This document shows positions 43,882 through 52,872 of a stretch of DNA of 64,000 nucleotides, piece by piece. The stretch comes from Oceanobacter sp045430275. Its GTDB lineage: Bacteria; Pseudomonadota; Gammaproteobacteria; Pseudomonadales; Oceanobacteraceae. The notes beneath the pieces are model-generated. The model was not told where the DNA came from and ran no database searches. It worked only from the letters and a program-made list of their open reading frames with translations. Numbering within the stretch: the first letter of the stretch is position 1; each line of letters starts with the position of its first letter. The DNA is taken from contig JAILXU010000010.1 in the NCBI GenBank assembly GCA_045430275.1, positions 62,001-126,000 on the forward strand, read 5' to 3'. A program made the translations under genes and the position numbers.

Positions 43882-44624
43882 TATCTATCCAGAACTGCGC
43901 TCATATTCTCCAGCACAGTGTGTTGTGTCATGTCCATTTGAATCGGTGTGATGGAAACATAGCCGGAGGCAATGGCATCGAAATCGGTTCCCGATCCCGA
44001 GTCTGCCACCGCACCCGCTGCCGAAATCCAGTAACACTGCTTGCCTCGGGGGTTAGTTGTCAGCACCGGGTTGTCGGAACGGTGTCGGTGTCCCAATCGC
44101 GTGACGCGATATCCTTTTATAGCTTCTAGAGGAAGATCCGGCACATTGATATTAATGACCGAATTCGCAGGCAAGGCCAACGCATCCAAACGAGGTAACA
44201 AGGTCAATAACACCTTGGCTGCCGTATCAAAATGCTGTTTGCCCACCAGAGAAATTGCAATCGGTGTACAGGGCAAAAATCGCCCTTCCATTGCTGCAGC
44301 CACGGTGCCGGAATACAGCACATCATCCCCCAGGTTCGCGCCCGCATTAATACCTGCGATTACCCGCTCACAGCGATCCCGAAAGAGGCTATTCACACCC
44401 AGATGAACGCAATCGGTAGGCGTGCCATTCAGGCAAATATCGCCGTTATCCAGTTCAATAGGATGCAGTGGACGATCCAGCGTGAGGGAATTGCTGGCAC
44501 CGCTGCGATCTCTGTCCGGTGCAATCACATGCAGTTCATGGCCCGCATCACCCAGATACCGGGCCAGAGTTCGCAAGCCTGTGGCATGCACACCATCATC
44601 ATTGGATAACATCAAACAAGACAT
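43881..44624 (-). CDS. surE: 5'/3'-nucleotidase SurE
   Basis: Metal-dependent nucleotidase and survival protein. 247 residues. N-terminal LMLSNDDGVHATGLRTLA with the Asp pair that binds metal, APDRDRSGASNSLTLDRPL and SGTVAAAMEG. Shares one base with the truD stop (TGATG) and overlaps pcm, so truD-surE-pcm are coupled. Confidence 0.97.
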   Translation of the reverse strand: MSCLMLSNDDGVHATGLRTLARYLGDAGHELHVIAPDRDRSGASNSLTLDRPLHPIELDNGDICLNGTPTDCVHLGVNSLFRDRCERVIAGINAGANLGDDVLYSGTVAAAMEGRFLPCTPIAISLVGKQHFDTAAKVLLTLLPRLDALALPANSVININVPDLPLEAIKGYRVTRLGHRHRSDNPVLTTNPRGKQCYWISAAGAVADSGSGTDFDAIASGYVSITPIQMDMTQHTVLENMSAVLDR

Positions 44625-45634
44625 CAGGCGTCTCCGGGAAATTTCCGTTCGGGTTCCTGCACAGACAACAACTCACGCAGTAACGAGGTCGCATAATACC
44701 CGGCTCCCAATGAAAAGGAGAGCTGCAAATTCAAATCATGCGCGTCACCTTCGAGCCACTGCCATTGAAGATCCTGTGCCGTCACTGCCAGAGCACGCCG
44801 CTCTTGAGACAAACCAGCATGCTCAAGCGCATCGCAAACGGCCTGACAGGTTTGTGTGATTTCCTGCTCCAGAACACCCGTTTCAGCGCTGGACAGTGTG
44901 CGGCCACGTCCCCAGAGCGGGCCTGTAGGGAATGCTTCAGGATCTCCTGCCAGCGCGGTCAGCCAATTACTCTGACGCACCCGCTCTGCCAATACCTGAT
45001 TAAAAACCCAGGAACGTACCGCCGACAAATAGATGCTTTTCTTCGAGCGCTGGCGAACCCGTTTTTTGCCAGTCAGCATTGCCATGCCCGCTTCCAGGTT
45101 GCCGCCATCGTGACCAAACCGCTGCTCACCAAAATAGTTGGGATAGCCATGCGCTTTCAGTTGGGCCAGATTGCTTTCCAAAAGCTCTCGGTCACCGCAC
45201 ACATCCCGCAACCGGATCGTGAAACGATTACCATCCAGCTCGCCCCGTCGCAATTTCCGGCGATGACGCTGTTGTTTCAGTACGGTGAATTCTTCATTTT
45301 CAACCAGCGTCAGATCGGGCGTTTCCTGAGTTGGCAGATACACACTGAACCACTGCTTGGTCACCGCATGGCGATCCTTGATGCCGGCAAAACCAACATC
45401 CTGCTCTTTCACGCCCGCCAGTTTTGCCAGTTGAGCAGCAACCCAAACAGTATTGGCACCGCGCTTTTCTACCCACAACCACAGGTGCTCACCCTCACCA
45501 TCCAGAACTTCAGACAGCAGCTCTTCCACCTGAAAGTCTTCCGGTACGGATTTAAACAGTGCGCTGGCACCCGTGTCCGGATAGGCACACGGCCAGTTTT
45601 CAACAACCAGCGGACGCTGGGGAATATTAGTCAT
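44624..45634 (-). CDS. truD: tRNA pseudouridine(13) synthase TruD
   Basis: Makes pseudouridine 13 in tRNA-Glu. 336 residues. N-terminal FKSVPEDFQVEELL, catalytic Asp in VGFAGIKDRHAVTKQWFSV (near residue 83), the NYFGEQRFGHDG motif and a TRUD insertion domain. Overlaps ispF by 8 bp at its start. Confidence 0.96.
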   Translation of the reverse strand: MTNIPQRPLVVENWPCAYPDTGASALFKSVPEDFQVEELLSEVLDGEGEHLWLWVEKRGANTVWVAAQLAKLAGVKEQDVGFAGIKDRHAVTKQWFSVYLPTQETPDLTLVENEEFTVLKQQRHRRKLRRGELDGNRFTIRLRDVCGDRELLESNLAQLKAHGYPNYFGEQRFGHDGGNLEAGMAMLTGKKRVRQRSKKSIYLSAVRSWVFNQVLAERVRQSNWLTALAGDPEAFPTGPLWGRGRTLSSAETGVLEQEITQTCQAVCDALEHAGLSQERRALAVTAQDLQWQWLEGDAHDLNLQLSFSLGAGYYATSLLRELLSVQEPERKFPGDA

Positions 45635-46118
45635 GCTTGTTACCTGTTTGTGTAACGAGTAAGGCTACAGCGTGAACGGCAATGCCTTCCTTGCGCCCAA
45701 CATAGCCCAGTTTTTCCGTCGTGGTCGCCTTCACATTCACCGCTTTTACAGACACCGCCAGATCATCCGCAATCACAGCACGCATGCGTTCGATATGTGG
45801 CGACATTTGGGGGGACTGGGCAATGATCGTGATGTCCACGTTACCAACAGCAAATCCTTCTTTATTAACCAGCCCCATCACATGCCGCAGCAGCTGACGA
45901 CTGTCAGCTCCTTCATATGCGGCATCAGTATCTGGAAAATGTTGGCCAATATCCCCCAGAGCCACGGCTCCCAGCAGGGCATCAGACAAGGCATGCAAGG
46001 CAACATCGCCATCAGAGTGGGCTTTCAGGCCATGGCTATGCGGGATACGCACGCCGCCCAACATGACAAAATCACCTTCATCGAAGGCGTGTACATCAAA
46101 ACCGTGTCCAATTCTCAT
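45627..46118 (-). CDS. ispF: 2-C-methyl-D-erythritol 2,4-cyclodiphosphate synthase
   Basis: MEP-pathway enzyme of isoprenoid synthesis. Start at ATG 46118 (MRIGHGFDVHAF) with AAAGGA 7 nt upstream; 163 residues. Metal ligands in GFDVHAF and in ALSDALLGA, and the C-terminal KATTTEKLGYVGRKEGIAV. Cotranscribed after ispD, whose product acts two steps earlier in the pathway. Confidence 0.97.
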   Translation of the reverse strand: MRIGHGFDVHAFDEGDFVMLGGVRIPHSHGLKAHSDGDVALHALSDALLGAVALGDIGQHFPDTDAAYEGADSRQLLRHVMGLVNKEGFAVGNVDITIIAQSPQMSPHIERMRAVIADDLAVSVKAVNVKATTTEKLGYVGRKEGIAVHAVALLVTQTGNKHD

Positions 46119-46143
46119 CGTTTTTCCTTTCAGAAGGACAAGC

Positions 46144-46848
46144 TCAGGCCAATCGGCCAGCCTGTTGCAAGAAAAGTTCTGCCAGAGCCAGGTCTTCCGG
46201 GCGAGTAACCTTGATGTTGTCCGCACGCCCGGCAATCAAGCGGGGAGAATGTCCCAGTGCTTCCAGAGCCGACGCCTCATCCGTCACCGGGATGTCCTGC
46301 TGCTGACAGTGTGCCAAAGCCTGTTTCAACAACCCAAGAGGGAACATTTGAGGAGTAAGCGCATGCCAGAGCTGTTCACGTTCAACCGTATGCTCGATGC
46401 ACACATTGCCAGATTCATCCAGCTTGCCACGCTTCATGGTGTCGCGTGTCGGCGAAGCCAGAATTGCTCCCGGTCGCTGACGCTGAGACAGCAAGGCATC
46501 GATGTCCTCGTGAGTCAGGCAAGGGCGAGCCACGTCGTGAACCAGCACCCAGTCTTCTTCTGAAGCAAGCGCTGACAAACGCTGTAAACCGTTCAGAACC
46601 GAGTCACTGCGCTCTGCACCCCCGGATGCCAGCAGAATACGCTCATCCCGATAAAAGTCACTGTCAGGCCAATATTCATCCTCGTCCGACAGCACCAGTA
46701 TCAGTTGATGTACATGCGGATGAGATAACAAGGCCGACAAGGTGTAGTCCATTAACAGGCGACCAGCAATGGTCAAGTACTGTTTGGGCCGGTCAGCCTG
46801 CATGCGGCTGCCGACACCAGCGGCGGGAACAACGGGCCAGATAGTCAT
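46144..46848 (-). CDS. ispD: 2-C-methyl-D-erythritol 4-phosphate cytidylyltransferase
   Basis: MEP-pathway enzyme joining CTP and MEP. 234 residues. The N-terminal nucleotidyltransferase motif VVPAAGVGSRMQADRPKQYL is plain, with WVLVHDVARPCL near residue 102 and VTRPEDLALAE towards the C-terminus. Starts 2 bp after the ftsB stop; ispD-ispF are adjacent as in E. coli. Confidence 0.97.
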   Translation of the reverse strand: MTIWPVVPAAGVGSRMQADRPKQYLTIAGRLLMDYTLSALLSHPHVHQLILVLSDEDEYWPDSDFYRDERILLASGGAERSDSVLNGLQRLSALASEEDWVLVHDVARPCLTHEDIDALLSQRQRPGAILASPTRDTMKRGKLDESGNVCIEHTVEREQLWHALTPQMFPLGLLKQALAHCQQQDIPVTDEASALEALGHSPRLIAGRADNIKVTRPEDLALAELFLQQAGRLA

Positions 46849-46850
46849 GA

Positions 46851-47144
46851 TTAGTCAGGTTCAACAAAAAGAATGAAGGCTTCCCCTTCCTGAATCAGCC
46901 CCAGATCTTCCCGGGCTTTTTCTTCCAGCATCGCGGTGCCATGGCGCAAGTCACGAATTTCCCGCCAATACTGGGCATTGGACGCTTCCAGTGCCTGAAT
47001 ATCCAGTTGCAGGTGATCGATTTCCTGCTTCATGGCCTGGTTTGCCAGCCAGCCGCTGTCATCAAACCAGATGCGATACAGAAACAGTCCTAACAAGGAA
47101 AGTCCCAGCACCAACATGACGCGCTTGTGCAGGCGATTGTTCAT
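46851..47144 (-). CDS. ftsB: Cell division protein FtsB
   Basis: Bitopic divisome protein in the FtsQLB complex. 97 residues: short cytoplasmic N-terminus, TM helix (VMLVLGLSLLGLFLYRIW, residues 9-26), coiled coil (residues 33-68, MKQEIDHLQLDIQALEASN) and the conserved AREDLGLIQEGEAFILFVE segment. Between eno and ispD, the standard position. Confidence 0.95.
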   Translation of the reverse strand: MNNRLHKRVMLVLGLSLLGLFLYRIWFDDSGWLANQAMKQEIDHLQLDIQALEASNAQYWREIRDLRHGTAMLEEKAREDLGLIQEGEAFILFVEPD

Positions 47145-47172
47145 ATCAGGTATTCAGGAAGTCAAAGGAGGT

Positions 47173-47195
47173 ACGGTGCCGTCAAACGACACCGT
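47173..47195 (-). other. Hairpin between eno and ftsB
   Basis: ACGGTG/CACCGT outer stem (47173-47178, 47190-47195) with an inner CGT/ACG. No T-run follows on the minus strand, so more likely an mRNA stabiliser or partial attenuator than a terminator. Confidence 0.4.
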
Positions 47196-47215
47196 ATTTC
47201 GGAGGGGGCTTGGTC

Positions 47216-48508
47216 TTACTGGCCCTTGATTTCTTTCAGGCCGTTATAAGGCGCTTTCGCACCCAACTGCTCTTCAATGCGCAGCAGACGGTTATACTTG
47301 GCAACACGGTCTGAACGACACAGAGAGCCGGTCTTGATCTGGCCCGCACAGGTGCCCACTGCCAAATCGGCAATCGTGGTGTCTTCGGTTTCACCGGAAC
47401 GGTGAGAGATCACAGCGGTGTAACCGGCATCTTTGGCCATTTTGATGGCTTCCAGCGTTTCGGTCAGGGAGCCAATCTGGTTGAACTTGATCAGAATGGA
47501 GTTACCGATGCTTTTCTCGATGCCTTCCGCCAGAATCTTGGTGTTGGTAACGAACAGATCATCACCGACCAATTGCACCTTGCTACCCAGCTTTTCAGTC
47601 TGGTATTTCCAGCCAGCCCAATCGGATTCATCCTGACCGTCTTCAATGGAAACGATTGGATACTGTTCACACAGCTCTGCCAGGTAGTCAGAGAATTCTT
47701 CAGCAGAGAAAACCTTGCCTTCACCTTTCAGGTCGTACTTGCCATCAACATAGAACTCGGAAGATGCACAATCCAGAGCCAGCGTGGTGTCATTGCCCAG
47801 CTCATAACCTGCGTTGCTGACGGCTTCCTTGATCGCTGCCAGAGCGTCGGCATTGGATGCCAGGTTAGGTGCGAAGCCACCTTCGTCGCCCACAGCAGTA
47901 TTCAGGCCCTGTGCAGACAGAACTTTCTTCAGGCTGTGGAAGATTTCAGCGCCAGCGCGCAAGGCTTCAGCGAAGTTGGCAGCGCCAACTGGCTGAACCA
48001 TGAATTCCTGAATATCGACATTGTTGTCGGCGTGCTCACCACCGTTGATGATGTTCATCATCGGAACCGGCATGCTGTACTGGCCTGCAGTACCATTGAG
48101 ATCGGCAATGTGCTCGTACAACTCAACGCCTTTGGCCGTTGCAGCGGCTTTCGCGGCAGCCAGAGAGACGGCCAGAATGGCATTGGCACCCAGCTTGGCT
48201 TTGTTATCCGTACCATCCAGCTCCAGCATCTTGCTATCCAGAGCATTCTGGTCGGTCGCGTCCATACCAACCAGTTCAGGCTTGATCAGATCATTTACAT
48301 TGGCAACGGCTTTCAGAACACCCTTACCCAAATAACGGCTTTTGTCGCCATCACGCAATTCCAGCGCTTCACGAGTACCGGTAGATGCACCCGATGGGGC
48401 GCAAGCCGTACCGAAGAATCCGCCTTCCAGCAGAACATCCGCTTCAATTGTTGGGTTACCGCGAGAATCCAGAACTTCGCGCGCCTTGATGTCTACAATC
48501 TTTGCCAT
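47216..48508 (-). CDS. eno: Enolase
   Basis: Glycolytic enzyme converting 2-phosphoglycerate to PEP; also a degradosome component in E. coli. Starts at ATG 48508 (MAKIVDIKAREVLDSRGNP), 430 residues. Signature ILIKFNQIGSLTETLEAI with the catalytic Lys region, and SHRSGETEDTTIADLAVG. Between pyrG and ftsB. Unlike Pseudomonas there is no kdsA between pyrG and eno. Confidence 0.98.
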   Translation of the reverse strand: MAKIVDIKAREVLDSRGNPTIEADVLLEGGFFGTACAPSGASTGTREALELRDGDKSRYLGKGVLKAVANVNDLIKPELVGMDATDQNALDSKMLELDGTDNKAKLGANAILAVSLAAAKAAATAKGVELYEHIADLNGTAGQYSMPVPMMNIINGGEHADNNVDIQEFMVQPVGAANFAEALRAGAEIFHSLKKVLSAQGLNTAVGDEGGFAPNLASNADALAAIKEAVSNAGYELGNDTTLALDCASSEFYVDGKYDLKGEGKVFSAEEFSDYLAELCEQYPIVSIEDGQDESDWAGWKYQTEKLGSKVQLVGDDLFVTNTKILAEGIEKSIGNSILIKFNQIGSLTETLEAIKMAKDAGYTAVISHRSGETEDTTIADLAVGTCAGQIKTGSLCRSDRVAKYNRLLRIEEQLGAKAPYNGLKEIKGQ

Positions 48509-48556
48509 GATGAAAAAGTCTCCGTGAGTCAGCAGTTGGGGCATCACCCCATAAGA

Positions 48557-50185
48557 TTATTTTGAATTCTGTTGTGCCAGAGCAGCCGCGATAAAGTCCG
48601 CAAACAAGCCATGGCCATCGCGTGGTGTAGAAGTAAACTCCGGGTGGAACTGACAACCCACAAACCAGGGATGATCCACAACTTCCACGACCTCAACCAG
48701 CTCACCATCCATGGAACGTCCAGCGATTCGCAAACCGGCTTCTTCCAGTGCGGGAACCAGTGAGGAGTTCACTTCGTAACGATGACGATGACGTTCGGTA
48801 ATGACTTCTGTGCCGTACGCCTTGGCAGTCAAGCTGTCGGCCTGCAAACGGCATTCTTGCCCACCCAGGCGCATGGTGCCACCCAAATCTGAATCTTCAG
48901 TGCGAACCTCGGTTTCACCTTCTGCGGTGATCCACTCGGTGATCAAACCCACAACCGGGTGTTCGGTTGACGCGCTGAATTCGGAAGAATGTGCGTCTTC
49001 CCAACCAACAACGTTGCGAGCAAATTCGATCACAGCAGCCTGCATGCCCAAACAAATGCCCAGGAAAGGCACCTTGTTTTCACGTGCGAACTTAACCGTC
49101 GCCAACTTGCCTTCCACACCCCGGTTGCCAAAGCCACCCGGTACCAGAATGGCGTCAACATCCGCCAGTTGTCCGGTGCCCTTGCGCTCAATATCTTCTG
49201 CGTCGATGTAGCGGATATGAACCTTGCGGCGATGGTGAATACCAGCGTGGTCAATGGCTTCAATCAGAGATTTGTAAGCATCCAGCAAGTCCATGTACTT
49301 GCCGACCATGGCGATGGTCACTTCACCTTCAGGGTTCAGTTTGGCATCGGCAACCTGTTCCCACTCGACCAGATCGGCTTCTTTGCAGGACAGATCAAAT
49401 TTTTCAACGATCAAATCATCCAGGCCCGCCTGATGCAGCAACCCCGGAATTTTGTAAATAGTGTCGGCATCTTCCAGCGGAATGACCGCACGCTCTTCCA
49501 CATTGGTGAACAGAGCAATCTTGCGCAGCGCAGACGCCTCAATCTTGTGATCGGAACGACACAACAACACATCAGGCTGCAAGCCGATGGTGCGCATTTC
49601 CTTCACAGAGTGCTGGGTCGGCTTGGTCTTGGTTTCACCGGCTGTGGCAATGTATGGAACCAGCGTCAGATGCATTGACAACGCACGACGAGAGCCCAGC
49701 TCCACTTTCATCTGACGAACGGCTTCAAGGAATGGCTGGGATTCGATATCCCCTACCGTGCCGCCAATTTCGACCAGCGCGACATCAGAGCCTTCTGCAC
49801 CTTCGAATACACGGCGTTTGATTTCGTCGGTAATATGCGGAATCACCTGCACCGTACCGCCGAGGTAATCGCCACGACGTTCCTTGGCCAGTACATCGGT
49901 GTAAATACGCCCGGTAGTAAAGTTGTTGCGACGACTCATGGTCGTACGGATAAATCGCTCGTAATGACCCAGGTCGAGGTCAGTTTCAGCGCCATCCTCG
50001 GTCACAAATACCTCACCGTGCTGGAAAGGGCTCATGGTACCGGGGTCTACATTGATGTAAGGATCAAGCTTGAGCATGGTGACCTTAAGGCCACGGGCTT
50101 CCAGAATGGCAGCCAGAGATGCAGAAGCGATGCCTTTCCCCAACGAAGAAACAACACCACCAGTGACGAAGATAAATCGTGTCAT
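48557..50185 (-). CDS. pyrG: CTP synthase
   Basis: ATP- and glutamine-dependent amination of UTP to CTP. ATG 50185 (MTRFIFVTGGVVSSLGKGI) gives 542 residues. N-terminal synthetase domain with SSLGKGIASAS P-loop and DPYINVDPGTMSPFQHGEVF; C-terminal class I glutaminase with nucleophile GICLGMQAAVIEF and GCQFHPEFTSTPRDGHGLF supplying His/Glu. Upstream gene of the pyrG-eno-ftsB-isp run. Confidence 0.98.
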   Translation of the reverse strand: MTRFIFVTGGVVSSLGKGIASASLAAILEARGLKVTMLKLDPYINVDPGTMSPFQHGEVFVTEDGAETDLDLGHYERFIRTTMSRRNNFTTGRIYTDVLAKERRGDYLGGTVQVIPHITDEIKRRVFEGAEGSDVALVEIGGTVGDIESQPFLEAVRQMKVELGSRRALSMHLTLVPYIATAGETKTKPTQHSVKEMRTIGLQPDVLLCRSDHKIEASALRKIALFTNVEERAVIPLEDADTIYKIPGLLHQAGLDDLIVEKFDLSCKEADLVEWEQVADAKLNPEGEVTIAMVGKYMDLLDAYKSLIEAIDHAGIHHRRKVHIRYIDAEDIERKGTGQLADVDAILVPGGFGNRGVEGKLATVKFARENKVPFLGICLGMQAAVIEFARNVVGWEDAHSSEFSASTEHPVVGLITEWITAEGETEVRTEDSDLGGTMRLGGQECRLQADSLTAKAYGTEVITERHRHRYEVNSSLVPALEEAGLRIAGRSMDGELVEVVEVVDHPWFVGCQFHPEFTSTPRDGHGLFADFIAAALAQQNSK

Positions 50186-50661
50186 AGAGGATCCGCGAAA
50201 AGAGATGAAAAATCGATTGGAAGGTGAGAACAACCTTCTCTCAAGATGGGAGGGCAGACTACCAGAATCCTGAAGGCGGGTAAATTTGTTTGCGCTATTA
50301 ATCTGCTTTCTTGGCTATGACACTGACTTAAGCTACACCCTCTTCAATAACAAGGATGTTTTTTATGCCGTTATGGTGTCTCAGTTATCCCAGTCAGGGC
50401 CACGCTTTACTTTTAAGTCAGCTTGACGCACTGTGACCGCCCTAACGTCTGTTTTATCCAACGAGTACAGGAAGGCGATTGATGCTTATCATCAATACAT
50501 GCACAAACATACACGCTTCCCACTGGTGGCTGGCTTCTTTGCCAACGGCCAGTTAACTCGTTCTATTGACTGGCTGCGGACACTCCGCCGTCAGTTGATG
50601 TTTCATCTCCTGGTATCTGATCCCCGCAGCCACAATCGCCACTCAACCCAAGGAGATACCC
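50186..50661. other. Intergenic region between pyrG and the DMT transporter
   Basis: 476 bp between divergent genes. Contains a 23-codon open frame (50365-50436, AAGGA upstream) whose stop overlaps a GTG-started frame that runs into the transporter gene out of phase. A weak pyrG promoter (TTTACC-N17-TAGTCT, minus) is possible. No RNA gene or repeat seen. Confidence 0.35.
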
Positions 50662-51594
50662 GTGGCTGCAACTTCCGAACAACACCGCAACGCTCTGATA
50701 CTGGCTCTGGCCGGTGCTCTGCTGTTTTCCACCAAGCCAATTCTGATCAAGTGGCTCTACAGTCAGGAAGTTGGCGTGCTGGCCATGATGTGGCTGCGTA
50801 TGTTGCTGTCGCTCCCCTTCTATCTGGTGGTCGGCTGGCTCGCCTGGTGCAAGCTGGAAACTCCCGCTTCTGCCACAGCCATTCTGAAAGCCGCCCTGAC
50901 CGGTTTGCTGGGCTACTACCTGGCCTCTTTGCTGGACTTGTCCGGGTTGCAATACGTCAGCGCCCAATTGGAACGCCTGCTGCTGTACGCCTATCCGACG
51001 CTGGTGGTGATTCTGGGAGCGCTGCTGTTTGGGCATGCGTTCCACATTCGCATGCTGGCTCCGATGGTACTGACCTACGCCGGGCTGGCACTGATGTTCG
51101 GACAGGACCTGAGCTTTCTGGAGTCTGGCAGTCATCGGGACTTGCAGCGAGGCACTCTGCTGGTACTGGGCAGTGCCTTCGCCTTTGCGCTGTACCTGCT
51201 CTATAGCAAGTCCTCCATCGCACGTCTGGGCAGCATGCTGTTTACCGCCATTGCCATGACGTCAGCGTCTATTGCTACTGCTGTTCATTACGCGTTCAGT
51301 GATGAGTTTCAGGGTTCCATGCTGACCTTGCCAGACTACTCCACAGCGGTTTGGATTGGCCTGATCAGCCTGGCAATATTTGCTACGGTATTGCCTTCAT
51401 TTCTGGTCAGTGCCGCGATCAAGCATCTGGGAGCCGCCACAACCAGTCTGACCGGCACACTTGGTCCGGTTGCGACCACGTTATTGGCCGTGGTGTTTCT
51501 GGATGAACCCTTTACGCCCATCGGCGTGGTGGGCATGAGCATGGTAATTGGCGGCGTCTGGATACTGAGTCGAATGAAAACCACTGGGAGCTGA
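50662..51594 (+). CDS. DMT/EamA-family permease
   Basis: 310 residues with ten predicted TM helices in two EamA repeats (about residues 8-140 and 165-305). The GTG start is set by AAGGAG 6 nt upstream. The family exports amino acids, metabolites or cofactors; the substrate cannot be read from sequence. C-terminal repeat carries the usual TSLTGTLGPVATTLLAVVFL and GVVGMSMVIGGVWIL. Followed by a hairpin shared with the convergent OYE gene. Confidence 0.88.
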   Translation: MAATSEQHRNALILALAGALLFSTKPILIKWLYSQEVGVLAMMWLRMLLSLPFYLVVGWLAWCKLETPASATAILKAALTGLLGYYLASLLDLSGLQYVSAQLERLLLYAYPTLVVILGALLFGHAFHIRMLAPMVLTYAGLALMFGQDLSFLESGSHRDLQRGTLLVLGSAFAFALYLLYSKSSIARLGSMLFTAIAMTSASIATAVHYAFSDEFQGSMLTLPDYSTAVWIGLISLAIFATVLPSFLVSAAIKHLGAATTSLTGTLGPVATTLLAVVFLDEPFTPIGVVGMSMVIGGVWILSRMKTTGS

Positions 51595-51597
51595 TAC

Positions 51598-51624
51598 AAA
51601 AACAGGGCTGATTTCTCAGCCCTG
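51598..51624 (-). terminator. Rho-independent terminator downstream of the OYE gene
   Basis: Perfect 9-bp stem CAGGGCTGA/TCAGCCCTG (51603-51624), 4-nt loop, then T5 on the minus strand. On the plus side no T-run follows, so it mainly ends minus-strand transcripts. Confidence 0.85.
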
Positions 51625-51655
51625 CTCGGTGTTTCTCTCAGACATTTCCGTCGAT

Positions 51656-52780
51656 TCAAGCGGTCTCGGCGACCTCAGCAAGCGTGGGATAATCGGTATA
51701 GCCTTCTGCACCGGGAGAATAGAACGTCGCCGGGTTGGCCTCATTCAGCGGTGCTTTCTGCTCAAAGCGCTCCACCAGATCCGGGTTGGCAATGTAAGGC
51801 ACACCAAAGGCGACGGCATCCGCCAGGCCGCTTTGAACGGTTTGTTCTGCCTCTTCACGACCGTATCCCATATTCACCATCAGATTACCCTGATACAGCT
51901 CTCGCGCTGGAGTCACGACATCACCTTGCTGTTCACCCAGAAAATCCGCACGCATCAGGTGCCAATAAGCCAGGTCAAAACGATTCAATTGTTCGGCCAG
52001 CCAGGCGGTCAACCCAACCGGATCACTGTCTTGCATGCTGTTATAACCGTTCAGAGGCGAAGTGCGGACACCTACGCGACGACTTCCCCAGACGCCGATC
52101 ACCGCATCCAGTACTTCAAACAGCAGACGAGCACGATTTTCCCGGCTACCACCGTAATCACCAGTACGCTGGTTGCTGCCATCCCGCAGGAAACTGTCGA
52201 GTAGATAGCCGTTGGCCGCGTGTACCTCAACCCCATCAAAACCGGCCTCTTTGGCATTCACAGCCGCTTGGCGAAAGCCTTCAACAATGGTGGGTAATTC
52301 ATCGTCGTTCAAAGCACGGGGAGTGGTGTAGGGTTGCTTGCCGTTAGCCGTGTGAATCATGTCGTTGGTAATGGCCAGTGCACTCGGGGCAACCGGCACC
52401 TTGCCGTTATTCAAATCCGGGTGACAAGCGCGCCCACCGTTCCAGATTTGCAACACAATCTGGCCGCCTTTGGCGTGAACCGCATCCGTCACCTTGCGCC
52501 AGCCCGCGATTTGTTCATCAGAGTAAATACCTGGCTCAAAACGAAAAGCAGAGTTGCCTTCCATGATCATGGTCGCTTCTGCAATCAATAGCCCGGCACT
52601 GGCACGCTGAGCATAGTGTTCAGCCATCAATTCACCTGGCACATGGCCCGACTCTGTACGCACGCGCGTCAACGGTGCCATCAGCACCCGGTTATTCAAT
52701 GACAGCTCCCCAAACTGGGCTGAAGAATACAGGGTCGGATTATCAAGCGTATCGGAACGACTCATGGTTGTTTCACTCAT
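51656..52780 (-). CDS. Old Yellow Enzyme-family NADPH:flavin ene-reductase
   Basis: FMN-dependent reductase of activated C=C bonds or nitro esters (NemA-like). TIM-barrel motifs: NRVLMAPLTRVRT near the N-terminus, EVHAANGYLLDSFLRDGSN with the His/Asn substrate pair and YGGSRENRARLLFEVLDAV. The usual QLWHxGR segment reads QIWNGGRACHP. Start uncertain: ATG 52780 (374 residues) or a downstream ATG at 52765; neither has a strong ribosome binding site. Natural substrate unknown. No nemR-type repressor is adjacent. Confidence 0.9.
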   Translation of the reverse strand: MSETTMSRSDTLDNPTLYSSAQFGELSLNNRVLMAPLTRVRTESGHVPGELMAEHYAQRASAGLLIAEATMIMEGNSAFRFEPGIYSDEQIAGWRKVTDAVHAKGGQIVLQIWNGGRACHPDLNNGKVPVAPSALAITNDMIHTANGKQPYTTPRALNDDELPTIVEGFRQAAVNAKEAGFDGVEVHAANGYLLDSFLRDGSNQRTGDYGGSRENRARLLFEVLDAVIGVWGSRRVGVRTSPLNGYNSMQDSDPVGLTAWLAEQLNRFDLAYWHLMRADFLGEQQGDVVTPARELYQGNLMVNMGYGREEAEQTVQSGLADAVAFGVPYIANPDLVERFEQKAPLNEANPATFYSPGAEGYTDYPTLAEVAETA

Positions 52781-52872
52781 CTGCACGAATTTGAAATCAC
52801 ACTGTAGTTTGCACCTACCAGCGAGACAATAACACCAAAAAGAAACAATTAATCTCGCTCAGTGAAACAAAC

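Noticed and set aside
47402..48565. A 387-codon open frame on the plus strand across eno and its upstream region
   Set aside because: Exact antisense of enolase, which is certain; the product has no family resemblance. Long antisense frames are expected opposite highly expressed genes with biased codons.
50433..51206. A 257-codon GTG-started frame upstream of and over the DMT permease
   Set aside because: Most of it overlaps the permease out of phase; the permease frame has the TM pattern and the AAGGAG start signal.
51616..51624. Terminator for the DMT permease on the plus strand
   Set aside because: The stem is perfect but the plus strand has CTCGG after it, not a T-run; assigned to the minus-strand gene only.
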